64,000 nucleotides of DNA from Atrina japonica (lineage: Eukaryota > Mollusca > Bivalvia > Pterioida > Pinnidae): positions 1,263,001 to 1,327,000 of the forward strand of contig BROG01000077.1 in NCBI GenBank assembly GCA_030159075.1. Direction: 5' to 3'. Below are positions 40,173 to 53,396 of the stretch, piece after piece (position 1 is the first letter of the stretch; every line of letters begins with the position of its first letter). Made by a program: the position numbers and the translations under genes. A model generated the notes under the pieces. It did not search any database and was not told the DNA's origin. It saw only the letters and a list, made by a program, of their open reading frames with translations.

Positions 40173-43100
40173 TTATTATTATTATTATTATTATTATTAT
40201 TCTTTTTTTCCTAGTAGATTTTGTGTCAGCTCTAGAGCAAAAACGGCTCAGCCGATTTTGCTCAAATTTTCAGCGTTTGTGCACAGGAACATTCTACAGA
40301 TAGGTTTTTGAAATTTTTTTCAATATCACCTTTTTCTTCCCGAGTTATCGCCCTTTATCTCTTTTTTTCATGTCCCATTTTGTGGCACAATTTTTCTCAA
40401 GAACTACTGAAGCTAGAGCAAATCTGTTTGAATTTTCTGGTAGAGCAAAGACTGAAGTGGTGCATGTGGGTTTCAAATTTGATTCCAAGTTGTCCCCTGA
40501 AAAAAGCTCGCTAGGGGCTGAAAAAAGGGCTCATATTTTTTCAGCTAAAAATGAGAGAGAAAAGTCAAAAATATCTCAGAAACTACACATCTTTACTATA
40601 GACATATGCATGAGAAAGTTGTTTAGTTTCATGAGTTGCAGAAGCTCCAAAAAGTTTCAAGGTCACGTGATTTCAGGTCAAGGTCACAGAGACCTTTAAA
40701 AATTTAAAATCTCAATATCTCTAGAACTATCAGATTTTAGTATAGACATATACAAAGTAATATGTAGGAAATTGACTGAAAAATATTCATACGAAATTTC
40801 ATGGTCATCGAATGAAAGGTCAAGGTCACAGGTGAGTTTGAAAATTCTCTAAAAATTTAAATTGAAAATAGCTCGAAAAAACGGTGAAAACTTTTATATA
40901 CCTGTTACTGTACAAGATATGTAGATAATTCGATGAGGATTTTTTGTTTTAAAGTTTCAAGGTCGTCGGATCAAAGGTCAAGGTCACAGCTCAAATTGAA
41001 AAATTTCAACTCAAAATAACTCAAAAACTATAGAACTTTTATATATATATTAGTGTTGAAGATTTTGTAGGGAATGAGCTAAAAAAACATATGTGTGAAA
41101 TTTTCAAGGTCATTCGATGAAAGGTCAAGGTCACAGCTCAAATTGAAAAAATTCAACTCAAAATAGACTCAAAAACTATAGAACTTTTTATATATATGTT
41201 AGTGTTGAAGATTTTGTAGGGAATGAGCTGAAGAACATACGTGTGAAATTTCAAGGTCATCCGATGAAAGGTCAAAGGTCACAGCTCAAATTGAAAATTT
41301 CAACTCAAAATAGCTCAAAAACTATAGAACTTTTATATATATGTTACTGTTGAAGATTTGTAGGGAATGAGTTGAATAACATGTGTGTGAAATTTCAAGG
41401 TCATCCGATGAAAGGTCAAGGTCACAGCTCAAATTGAAAATTTCAACTCAAAATAGCTCAAAAACTATAGAACTTTTATATATATGTTACTGTTGAGGAT
41501 TTGTAGTGAATGAGCTGAATAACATGTGTGTGAAATTTCAAGGGTCATCCGATGAAAGGTCAAGGTCACAGCTCAAATTGAAAATTTCAACTCAAAATAG
41601 CTCAAAAAACTATAGAACTTTTATTATATATATGTTATTGTTGCAGATTTGTAGGGAATGAGCTGAAGAACATACGTGTGAAATTTCAAGGTCATCCGAT
41701 GAAAGGTCAAGGTCACAGCTCAAATTGAAAATTTCAACTCAAAATAGCTCAAAAACTATAGAACTTTTATATATTGTTAGTGTTGAAGATTTCTAGGGAA
41801 TACGATGAAGAACATATGTGTGAAGTTTCAAGGTCATCCGGTGAAAGGTCAAGGTCACAGCTCAAATTGAAAATTTCAACTCAAAATAGCTAAAAAACTA
41901 TAGAACTTTTATATATGGGTTATTGTTGATTATTTGTAGGGAATGAGCTGAAGAACATATTTGTGAAGTTTTCAAGGTCATTCCGATGAAAGGTCAAGGT
42001 CACAGCTCAAATTGAAAATTTCAACTTAAAATAGCTCAAAAACTATAGAACTTTTTATATATATGTTAGTGTTGATGATTTGTAGGGAATGAGCTAAAGA
42101 GAACATATTTGTGAAATTTCAAGGGTCATACGATGAAAGGTCCAAGGTCACAGCTCTAAAATTGAAAATTTCAACTCAAAATAACTCAAAAACTATAGAA
42201 CTTTTATATATATATGTTAGTGTTTGAAGATTTGTAGAAAATGAGCTAAAAAAATATATGTGTGAAGTTTCAAGGTCATCCGATTAAAGGTCAAGGTCAC
42301 AGCTCAAATTGAAAATTTCCACTCAAAATAGCTCAAAAACTATAGAACTTTTATATATAGGTTAGTGTTGATGATTTGTAGGGAATGAGCTAAAGAACAT
42401 ATGTTTGTGAAATTTTCAAGGTCATACGATGAAAGGTCAAGGTAACAGCTCAAATTGAAAATTTCAACTCAAATAAGCTAAAAAACTATAGAACTTATAT
42501 ATATATGTTAGGTTTGATGATTTGTAGGGAATGAGCTGAAGAACATACTGTCTGAAATTTCAAGGTCATCCGATGAAAGGTCCAAGGTCACAGCTCAAAA
42601 TTGAAAAATTTTCAACTCAATATAGCTAAAAAAACTATAGATCTTTTATATATAGGTAAGTGTTGATGATTTGTAGGGAATGAGCTGAAGAACATATGTG
42701 TGAAGTTTCAAGGTCATCCGATGATGAAAGGTCAAGGTCACAGCTCAAATTGAAAATTTCAACTTTAAATACCTCAAAAACTATAGAACTTTTTATAATA
42801 GGTTAGTGTTGATGATTTGTAGGGAATGAGCTGAAGAACTTATGTGTGAAATTTCAAGGTCATTCGATGAAAGGTCAAGGTCACAGCTCAAATTGAAATT
42901 TTTCACTCAAAATAGCTCAAAAACTATAGAACTTTTATAATAGATTAATGCTGGTGTTTTGTAGGGAATTATTTGAAGAACATATGTGTGAAGTTTCAAG
43001 GTCATCCGATGAAAGGTCAAGGTCACAGCTCAAATTGAAAATTTCAACTCAGAATCTATAGAACGTTTATATATTGGTTAGTGTTAATGATTTGTACGGA

Positions 43101-43652
43101 ATGAGCTGATGAACAAATGTATGAGGTGTCAAGGTCATCCGAGTTAAGGTCAAGGTCACAGCTTATTTTTTTTTAAATTTCAACTCAAATAAGCTTATTA
43201 GTTGTAGTAGAACTTTTTGTATACATGTTGCTGAAGGAGATTTGTAGACAATGCGCTGAAGATTATTTGTGGAAAGTTTGAAGGTCATCCGATGAAAGGT
43301 CAAGGTCACAGCTCACTTTCAACATTTCAACTCAAAGTAGTTTAAAATATCAAGATTGTTTTTTTGAGGATCAGACTTTCGATCTCAGGGTCATAGCTTC
43401 TGAGCTTTGCTCTGTTGCTCAACTGAAGCTGTATCAAAGCTGTAGCTTCTGAGCTTTGCTCTGTTGCTCAGCTGCGAAGCTGTATCAAAGCTGTAGACTT
43501 CTGAGCTTTGCTCTGTTGCTCAACTGAAGCTGTATCAAAGCTGTAGCTTCTGAGCTTTGCTCTGTTGCTCAGCTGAAGCTTGTATCCAAAGCTTTAGCCC
43601 TCAGCTGTAATCGGATGACCATTTTTGCTTCAGCAAAAAGCTCAGCTACTAG
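40173..43652 (+). mobile_element. Helentron/pearl-like element 5, longest core
   Basis: TTA tract, element-1-type leader, then about 18 core units with spacing around 143-148 bases. Each unit contains TCAAGGTCATCCGATGAAAG, then GTCAAGGTCACAGCTCAAAT, then CTATAGAACTTTTATATA. The tail has four repeats of TTCTGAGCTTTGCTCTGTTG-type sequence, the hairpin and CTAG. Many single-base homopolymer differences between units suggest sequence error. Confidence 0.75.
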
Positions 43653-46177
43653 TTATTATTATTATTATTTTTATTATTATTCTTTTTTTCTAGTATAGAT
43701 TTTGTGTCATATCGCTAGAGCAAAAACGGCTCAGCCGATTTTGCTCAAATTTTTCAGCGTGTTTGTGCACAGGAACATTCTACAGATAGGTTTTTGAAAT
43801 TTTTTCAATATCACCTTTCCTTCCCGAGTTATTGCCCTTTATCACTTTTTTCATGTACCATTTTGTGGCACAATTTTCTCATCAACTACTGAAGCTAGAG
43901 CAAATCTGTTTGAATTTTCTGGTAGAGCAAAGACTGAAGTGGTGCATGTGGGTTTCAAAGTTGATCTGAGTGTCCCCTGAAAAAAGCTCGCTAGGGGCTG
44001 AAAAAAGGGTTCATATTTTGTCAGCTAAAAATGAGACAAAAGTCAAAATATCTCAGAAACTAAGAATCTTTACTATAGACATATGCATGAGAAAGTTGTT
44101 CAGTTTTATGAGCTGCACATGCTCAAAAAGTTTCAAGGTCACGGAATTTAAGGTCAAGGTCACAGAGACATTTAAAAATTTTAAATCTCAATATCTCTAG
44201 AATTATCTGATTTTAGTATAGACATATAAATGAGTGATTTGTAGAGAATAGACGGATAAATGTTTATACGAAATTTCATGGTAATCGGATAAAAGGTCAA
44301 GGTCATAGGTGAGTTTGAAATTTCTCTAAAAATTTCAATTGAAAATAGCTCGAAAACGGTGAAACTTTTATATACCTGTTACTGTACAAGATATGTAGGT
44401 AATTCGATGAGGAATTTTGTTGTAAAGTTTCAAGGTCGTTGGATTGAAGGTCAAGGTCACAGCTCAAATTGAAAATTTCAACTCAAAATAGCTCAAAAAC
44501 TATAGAACTTTTATATATATATTACTGTTGGAGATTTGTAGGGAATGAGCTGAAAAACATTTGTATGAAATTTCAAGGTCGTCCGATGAAAGGTCAAGGT
44601 CACAGCTCAAATTGAAAATTTCAACTCAAAATAGCTCCAAAAAACTATAGAACTTTTAATATATATGTTACGGGTGTTGAAGATTTGTACGAAATGAGCT
44701 GAAGAACATATGTGTGAAGTTTCAAGGTCATTATCCGATGAAAAGTCAAGGTCACAGCTCAAATTGAAAATTTCAACTCAAAAATAGCTCAAAAACTAAA
44801 GAACTTTTATATATAGGTTAGTGTTGACGATTTGTAGGGAATGAGGTGAAGAACATACGTGTGAAATTTCAAGGTCACCCGATGAAAGGTCAAGGTCACA
44901 GCTCAAATTGAAAATTTCAACTAAAAATAGCTCAAAAACTATAGAACTTTTATATATATGTTAGTGTTAAAGATTTGTAGGGAATGAGCTGAAAAACATA
45001 CGTGTGAAATTTCAAGGTCATCCGATGAAAGGTCAAGGTCACAGCTCAAATTGAAAATTTCAACTCAAAATAGCTCCAAAACTATAGAACTTTTATATAT
45101 ATATTAGTGTTGAAGATTTGTAGGTAATGAGGTGAAGAACATACGTGTGAAATTTCAAGGTCATCCGATGAAAGGTCAAGGTCACAGCTCAAATTGAAAA
45201 TTTCAACTCAACTCAAAATAGCTAAAAAAAACTATAGAACTTTTATATATTATGTTAGTGTTAAAGAATTTGTAGGGAATGAGCTGAAAAAAAACATACT
45301 GTGTGAAATTTCAAGGTCATCCGATGAAAGGTCAAGGTCACAGCTCAAATTGAAAATTTCAACTCAAAATAGCTCAAAAACTAAAGAACTTTTATATATA
45401 GGTTAGTGTTGACGATTTGTAGGGAATGAGCTGAATAACATATGTGTGAAGTTTCAAGGTCATCCGATGAAAGGTCAAGGTCACAGCTCAAATTGAAAAT
45501 TTCAACTCAAAATAGCTCAAAAACGATAGAACTTTTATATATAGGTTAGTGCTGGTGATTTGTAGGGAATGAGCTAAAGAACATGTATGTGAAGTTTCAA
45601 GGTCATCCAATGAAAGGTCAAGGTCACAGCTCAAATTGAAAATTTCAAGTCAAAAACTATAGAACGTTTATATATTGATTAGTGTTAATGATTTGTATGG
45701 AATGAGCTGATGAACAAATGTATGAGGTGTCAAGGTCATCCGAGTAAAGGTCAAGGTCACAACTCATTTTTTTAAATTTCAACTCAAATAAGCTCATTAG
45801 TTATAGAACTTGTATACATGTTGCTGAAAGAGATTTGTAGACAATGCGCTGAAGACTATTTGTAGAAAGTTTGGAAGTCATCCGAAGAATTCAAGGTCAA
45901 GGTCACAGCTCACTTTCAACATTTCAACTCAAAGTAGTTCAAAATATCAAGAGATTGTTTTTTGAGGATTCAGACTTCGATCTCAGGGTCATAGCTTCTG
46001 AGCTTTGCTCTGTTGTTCAGCTGAAGCTGTATCAAAGCTGTAGCTTCTGAGCTTTGCTCTGTTGTTCAGCTGAAGCTGTATCAAAGCTGTAGCTTCTGAG
46101 CTTTGCTCTTTTGCTCAACTGACCCCCCCCCCCCCCCCCTCCCCCCCCCCCCCCCTCCCCCCCCCCCCCCCCCCCCC

Positions 46178-46208
<31 letters not shown>

Positions 46209-46383
46209 GCCGTATCCAAAAGCTCCCCCCCCCCCCCCCCCCCCCCCACCCCTGTAGCTCAAAGCTGGTAGCTTCTGAGCTTTGCTCTGTTGCTCAGTAT
46301 CAAAGCTGAAGCTGTATCAAAGCTTTAGCCTCAGCTGTAATCGGATGACCCCCTTTTTGCTTCAGCAAAAAGCTCAGCTCTAG
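43653..46383 (+). mobile_element. Helentron/pearl-like element 6, interrupted by poly-C
   Basis: TTA tract, leader and about a dozen core units, then a tail interrupted by C-runs at 46123-46250. It ends in the hairpin and CTAG at 46380. Confidence 0.73.
46123..46250. repeat. Poly-C runs inside element 6
   Basis: Near-uninterrupted C with only a few T, A and G, broken once by CGTATCCAAAAGCT, which is a corrupted piece of the surrounding repeat (CTGTATCAAAGCT). Very likely a sequencing or consensus artefact. The glycine- and proline-rich open frames across it are not genes. Confidence 0.85.
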
Positions 46384-46386
46384 TTA

Positions 46387-46427
<41 letters not shown>

Positions 46428-47166
46428 TTTTTTTCCTAGTAGATTTTTGTGTCAGCTCTAGAGCAAAAACGAGGCTCAGCCGATTTTGCTCAAAATTTTC
46501 AGCGTTTGTGCACAGGAACATTCTACAGATAGGTTTTTGAAATTTTTTCAATATCACCTTTTCTTCCCGAGTTATCGCCCTTTATTTCACTTTTTTCATG
46601 TCCCATTTTGTGGCAACAATTTTCTCAACAACTACTGAAGCTAGAAGCAAATCTGTTTGAATTTTCTGGTAGAGCAAAGACTGAAGTGGTGCATGTGGGT
46701 TTCAAATTTGATCCAAGTGTCCCCTGAAAAAAAGCTCGCTAGGGGCTGAAAAAAAGGGCTCATATTTTTTCAGCTAAAAAAATGAGAGAAAAGTCAAAAT
46801 ATCTCAGAAACTACACATCTTTACTCTATAGACATATGCATAAGAAAGTTGTTCAGTTTCATGAGTTGCAGAAGCTCAAAAAGTTTCAAGGTCACGTGAT
46901 TTAAGGTCAAGGTCACAAAGACCTTTAAAATTTTTAAATCTCAATATCTCTAGAACTATCTGATTTTAGTATAAACATATTCATGAGTGATTTGTAGAGA
47001 ATAGGCTGATAAATGTTCATACGAAATTTCATGGTCATCGGATAAAAGGTCAAGGTCACAGGTGAGTTTGAAATTTTCTCTAAAAATTTCAATTGAAATA
47101 GCTCGAAAACGGTGAAACTTTTATATACCTGTTACTGTACAAGATATGTAGATAAGTCGATGAGGA
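46384..47166 (+). mobile_element. Helentron/pearl-like element 7, truncated
   Basis: TTA tract, leader and the first two core-related units. It stops after TCGATGAGGA, where the 27-bp direct repeat begins. Tail and hairpin are absent. Confidence 0.72.
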
Positions 47167-47187
47167 ATAATAAAATTGTCATTGATT

Positions 47188-47193
<6 letters not shown>
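47167..47193 (+). repeat. 27-bp direct repeat bracketing the element train, right copy
   Basis: Exact copy of 35220-35246. It begins where the last element is cut short and continues into a TTA microsatellite. Confidence 0.95.
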
Positions 47194-47237
<44 letters not shown>

Positions 47238-47266
47238 TATAATAATAATTATTATTATTATTATTA

Positions 47267-47357
<91 letters not shown>
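47191..47357. repeat. (ATT)n microsatellite with internal poly-T
   Basis: (TTA)n, an ATAATAATA inversion, about 26 T and again (ATT)n. Confidence 0.95.
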
Positions 47358-47358
<1 letters not shown>

Positions 47359-47463
47359 TTCTATAAGAATTATGTTTAGACTTAAATATTTGGGATTTTG
47401 GAGGTCAGTTGTCATTCCTGTATTTCTATTTATCACGCAAAATTTTAAAATATCACAACTTGT

Positions 47464-47465
<2 letters not shown>

Positions 47466-47529
<64 letters not shown>

Positions 47530-47547
47530 AGGAAAAATACTTGTGTT

Positions 47548-47630
<83 letters not shown>
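47466..47630. repeat. Two (AT)n tracts separated by a duplicated spacer
   Basis: (AT)n at 47466-47527 and 47549-47630. Each is followed by ATCAAGGAAAA(T)A and the first pair share CTTGTGTTTATATATA, so a segment of tract plus spacer was duplicated. Confidence 0.92.
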
Positions 47631-47632
<2 letters not shown>

Positions 47633-49215
47633 AGGAAAATATCGTATAATCTATGCAAATGAAGTGACATTACATTATATCAGCCAAAACAGAATATTTA
47701 TAGGGAATCTTTGAATTGCTTAAAAATTTCATCGGTCTTTGTTGTACCCAGTTGATGAAAAATTATCTAGTGGACGACAATTATTTGACTCTCGACAACT
47801 CGCGCCCCACCCTCAATGACACCTCAACTTATTATGTAAGGAAAGGACTGTGGTAGCGACTTGTGAAAATTGCAAACATGTTTTTGTGTTCACCATACAA
47901 ATAAGCGCCATTCGTTTAATCAAAATCTGTTGAATGATATCATATATTTTTTAAATTTCATTTGCCACCTGTACTCTATTGGGAATAATAAAGTCAAAGA
48001 AAGTATAAATATTGATAAACTGGAAATTAGAAAGTTAAATGGGTGCATTATGGTTTCATCAATACAAGGAAAACATTTAGTTGAGGAAATCTCAATTCAT
48101 GGTTCTCTGCGATTATTCATGAAATAGTTATATGATCAACCTTTATTGTTTACTGTTTACAGTTTGTTTCAAATTATATGACAAAAGTAATAGAACAACA
48201 CTCAAACCATTGAACATACAGTGCTTTTAAAATATCCCATTGTCTCCTAGCTGACCTAAAAGCACAAAATGAAACACCAAACATTGGTTACAGGCAAACA
48301 CTAACACAGCATTCGAGGATTCAAACCTATACTATGACGTAAAACTTAAACTATGACAGCGATGATAAAGTACAACATCATGACATTCATTTCAGAGTTA
48401 TAATCCACGAAGATAAAACATATATCAAATGAGGCGTGACGATATACTGCATCTGTAACGGCAAATGAAACAATAATTGAATATTATTGAATGATGGTAT
48501 AAAGTGTTTCAACAGATAAGCACGCACTAGCTACACCAGAAGAAAGGCACGGCAATATTTTGTGTAACTGATTAAGAAAATTTAATTGAAAACAGTGGGT
48601 TATTTAACGTCATGTATAATTCTTCAAAAATAAATTTTATCGAAACTTTCCATGCCTTTGGACATTTTATGACGTTTAATAATCTTAACAATTGATAGTA
48701 ATTGGTTTGAACTCTTTAGCATTGAAAGACCTTTTGAAATGTGTCGGCGATATCAATTCGGGATTTTAAACTCCAATAGGACCGATAACGATGGTATGAC
48801 AGGTGATATCTTATAAGAATAACAACTACTTAGAGTGTTATATATTTTTGTTAACAAATAAAACACGTCTAGGAAATAATAATCCAACCCAAAATATCAG
48901 CAAGCAATAAATTATCTCACGTAGGGGTGCCACTGTCTAGCGTAAATATTTTTTTATGTTTTCTCATCAGTTGGACTTTACGGCAATAATGTATTAAGTA
49001 TATTAACAGTTTGGTATTCACATTTATACTTGCAAAACTAGATTTTGTTCAATGTGAAAACATTAAAAAACAGTATCACAGAAATAAAAAAATTGTTTTT
49101 AAAAAAAGATTCTACCTCACGCTAATATATGTCTCCTGCAGCATTGGTCTAGTTATGGCGTTTTGCTTTTGAAAATTATTTTAAATATTTATATACTTCA
49201 TTGTAGTACATGTAT
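47631..49215. other. AT-rich sequence without recognised features
   Basis: An open stretch at 47870-48127 (plus) has no family match, start context or splice support. Confidence 0.45.
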
Positions 49216-49216
49216 G

Positions 49217-49284
49217 ATACACACACATACACACATACACACAAACACATACACACACATACACACACATACATACACACACAC

Positions 49285-49365
<81 letters not shown>
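49217..49365. repeat. Compound (CA)n-(AT)n microsatellite
   Basis: Imperfect (ACAC/ATAC)n to 49287 followed by perfect (AT)n to 49365. Confidence 0.95.
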
Positions 49366-49368
<3 letters not shown>

Positions 49369-50285
49369 TTAGGTTTATATTTTATCTACAAATTGATTTT
49401 TTCCTAAACTGAGTAAAGTATAATGTTTATATGTCAAAATACATTCTTATTTTATCAAACAAATTTATGCTTCTATTGAGTTAGAATGTTAAGAATAAAT
49501 TCGAAAATTCATTTCATTCAGTAAAAATAAAATGGCATATTTAGCTACATATATGTGTCTTAAAAAGAAAATACGAGAATTTTACTTAAACACCCGTACA
49601 ATTGTACTTATTATGGTAGTTGTAGGAGTACCAATGCCTTTTATGTAAACTTATACAGGTGCATGTTTTTGTGATTCAATGCATCGCAATTACAAACTTT
49701 TTGAGAAAAAATAATAAAATATTTTGGCAAGAACTTTGAATTGCTACTGAGATGCTTATGACGTACATTGTAATAAAAAATACTAGGTAAAAATACTTTT
49801 ATAGTTTTAAGACTTCATGGCTGGCATGTATGCATAACATTCTACTATTCTGAGTAAAAATCTTGGGCTTGTAGCATTTTTCAGTTCTTCGTACTTGTTG
49901 TTATCGTATACAGTTATTAATTAGCTTGTTAAAAGGATGTTTATACTATGAATTGATAAGTCAAAATGTAACAGAGGTCATCAAAATCATATGAAACTTT
50001 TGGAGACTTGTTGAAAAATAAAAACAAGTGAAAAAGTATATTTTCGAAGAAAATAAACAAACTCATAAATCCTTGTCGATTTCGAATGACAGTTTATAAA
50101 AATAAATGAAAAGATGTGATTTCAAATAGCATGCTAGAGTTATCACATCCGACGTATCAAACATTGCTGTTGAAAAGGTTGTTGAAACTGAAGATTTGTT
50201 AGTAAACATATGTTCTATCTACGGCAAACTTTCAGTAGGTTCCATGTCAATTTCATACCTTTTTTGCATGATATATCCCTATTAC
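49366..50285. other. AT-rich sequence without recognised features
   Basis: Nothing supported on either strand. Confidence 0.45.
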
Positions 50286-50450
50286 TTCGGCGCTCTGGAC
50301 CGCCGATGGTGGTCTAATTGTAAAGCGCTCGATGTGCAAGCAATAAATCTCGGGTACAATTCTCGGTAAGGTCTCATACCTAAAGCTTAAAAAGTAGTGA
50401 CAGCTCCTTCATTTAGCACCTAGTATAGGAAGTAAAAGTCACGTGTGATT
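50286..50450 (+). mobile_element. Probable tRNA-derived SINE (type C)
   Basis: GATGGTGGTCTAATTGTAAA resembles a tRNA A-box arm and CTCGGGTACAATTCTCGG a decayed B box about 50 bases later. GGTCTCATACCTAAAGC and a body follow. It differs from types A and B. Only one copy is in the window, so its limits are unknown. Confidence 0.45.
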
Positions 50451-50660
50451 GATAAAATCGAGGACACGTGGCAAATAACCCCAATTGCATTGAAACATAC
50501 ACTTCACAGCTTCACAATATTAGTGAATAATTATTGGCAGGCCTAAAATCTAAATAAAACAAATTTGTTTGTGAAACTGTGTTTAATAGACAGATACGAA
50601 ATATCAAACACATATGAATTCGGTAGTGCGTGTGTGCTTGCTTTCGAGCGCGCGCGGTGT

Positions 50661-50824
<164 letters not shown>

Positions 50825-50880
50825 TAGACGTATAAGTGGGCGCAAAATATGAAATGAAGACGTACCATTTAATAATCGAA

Positions 50881-51012
50881 GTTCAAGTCCATTAGAACAA
50901 TACGAATAGGATGTGCAATGGTCTCAACCATTCAGAACAATTGCGAATCCCGAACGGGATAGGACCAGGTGTCCGGAAGGAGTCAGTGTCTGCTGCTGGC
51001 ATGCCACGCCCG
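50881..51012 (-). mobile_element. Penelope-like 3' UTR fragment
   Basis: GGATAGGACCAGGTGTCCGG and GCATGCCACGCCCGTCGC match the UTR near 25735-25800, in the same orientation as the other copies. Confidence 0.55.
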
Positions 51013-52090
<1,078 letters not shown>

Positions 52091-52169
52091 GATTGATATG
52101 ATTTATTATCATCCGACATTCTTCCTTTCTGCAAAGTTTCATTTCCACGGAATAAATGCGTTTCGAATT

Positions 52170-52320
52170 TCTTTATCTATTCTAAAATCGAGCTCGACTT
52201 ATGAAATCTTATTGACAGAAACGATCATCTTGAGTATTTGTATTTGGAATTTTATTTTACAAAACTATAACTTCGGTATTATGTTGATGATATTAGTAAT
52301 ATGTATCCTGAAAAAGATGA
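52170..52320. repeat. Unclassified interspersed repeat, copy 4
   Basis: GAAATCTTATTGACAGAAAC and ACTATAACTTCGGTATTATG match 14690-14805. Confidence 0.58.
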
Positions 52321-52765
52321 TGCATGATAAATGATATGTTTCAGTTTGTCAAAGTTAATGAGGAAATGTTGAACACATTTTTGTGTATAAACACACGTTG
52401 ATTTAAATATACAAAACACACAAAATGCATGGCGAATGCTTTTTGTCACTTGTCAAGTGAGTGGGAAAACGAATGTGTTTTCTCAAATGTCAAGAAAAAC
52501 ATAAATATTTCGTAGGAAAGAAAATATTTTGCACGGTAACGATAATGTGGCAAAAATTTACAAATACAACGATTCTAAATCATAACGGGTATGAAAGGTT
52601 GGTTAATGATACAAATTATATCTACAACAACGCGTCGATATATCTATTTTAAAAGTTGTAAAGCAAAATGAAGAAGTATTAATGGATAATCAAAACTCCA
52701 AGTCTTTTACAGTACGACAAATTAGATAGAAAAATGGCCTCAACAGGAAGAACAATAATGAAATT

Positions 52766-52957
52766 GCGAATTATAACATAGGTAAATTTGACACCTGTAA
52801 ATCCCATTTCATTCTTGATATACGATTTTGCGAATTATAGCATAGATAAATTTGACACCTGTAAATCCCATCTCATTCTTGATATACGATTTTGCGAATT
52901 ATAACATAGGTAAATTTGACACCTATAAATCCCATCTCATTCTTGATATACGATTTT
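52766..52957. repeat. 64-bp unit repeated three times
   Basis: Copies start at 52766, 52830 and 52894 (GCGAATTATAACATAGGTAA) with only a few substitutions. Confidence 0.95.
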
Positions 52958-53396
52958 GATTTGTTTGTTCAGAATCTGCAATTTAATGTGGAATGCACTA
53001 TCATAAAGATGCCTTAAATGTTAAAATTTCAGAATAGCGAGGAGAAATGGAAAAGGAGAACTAAAGCTAAGTTGTACAAATTTATGGCATAGTTTTTTCA
53101 ACTATTACACAATGTATAGAATTTCTGTTAAATTATTGCATAAGTTAATAGATTCTGTATTTCAGGATTTGATTTATGGCAGGTTTTTTGCTGCCATTAT
53201 TAGATTATTAGACACCTTGTTAACTCTTATTATAATTATATGATTTGTGTGTACGTATTTTCGTGGTCTTGGGATATCGTGATACGTATTGTTTCAAAAG
53301 GACAAATAGATATACCGCAATATATCTATAAAAAAGTGCTAAAATATATATCTAGTCTTTGGGTGTGCTTTATCAGGGATTTGCAAGTCTAAAGTG
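52958..53396. other. AT-rich sequence without recognised features
   Basis: Nothing supported. Confidence 0.45.

Noticed and set aside
35379..45406. Short plus-strand open frames in the element train (about 60-110 codons)
   Set aside because: They recur only because the element leader and core recur, and single-base indels break them between copies; no conserved domain.
46032..46309. Glycine-rich and proline-rich open frames across the poly-C blocks
   Set aside because: They arise solely from C-runs inside a transposon tail, which is probably a sequence artefact.
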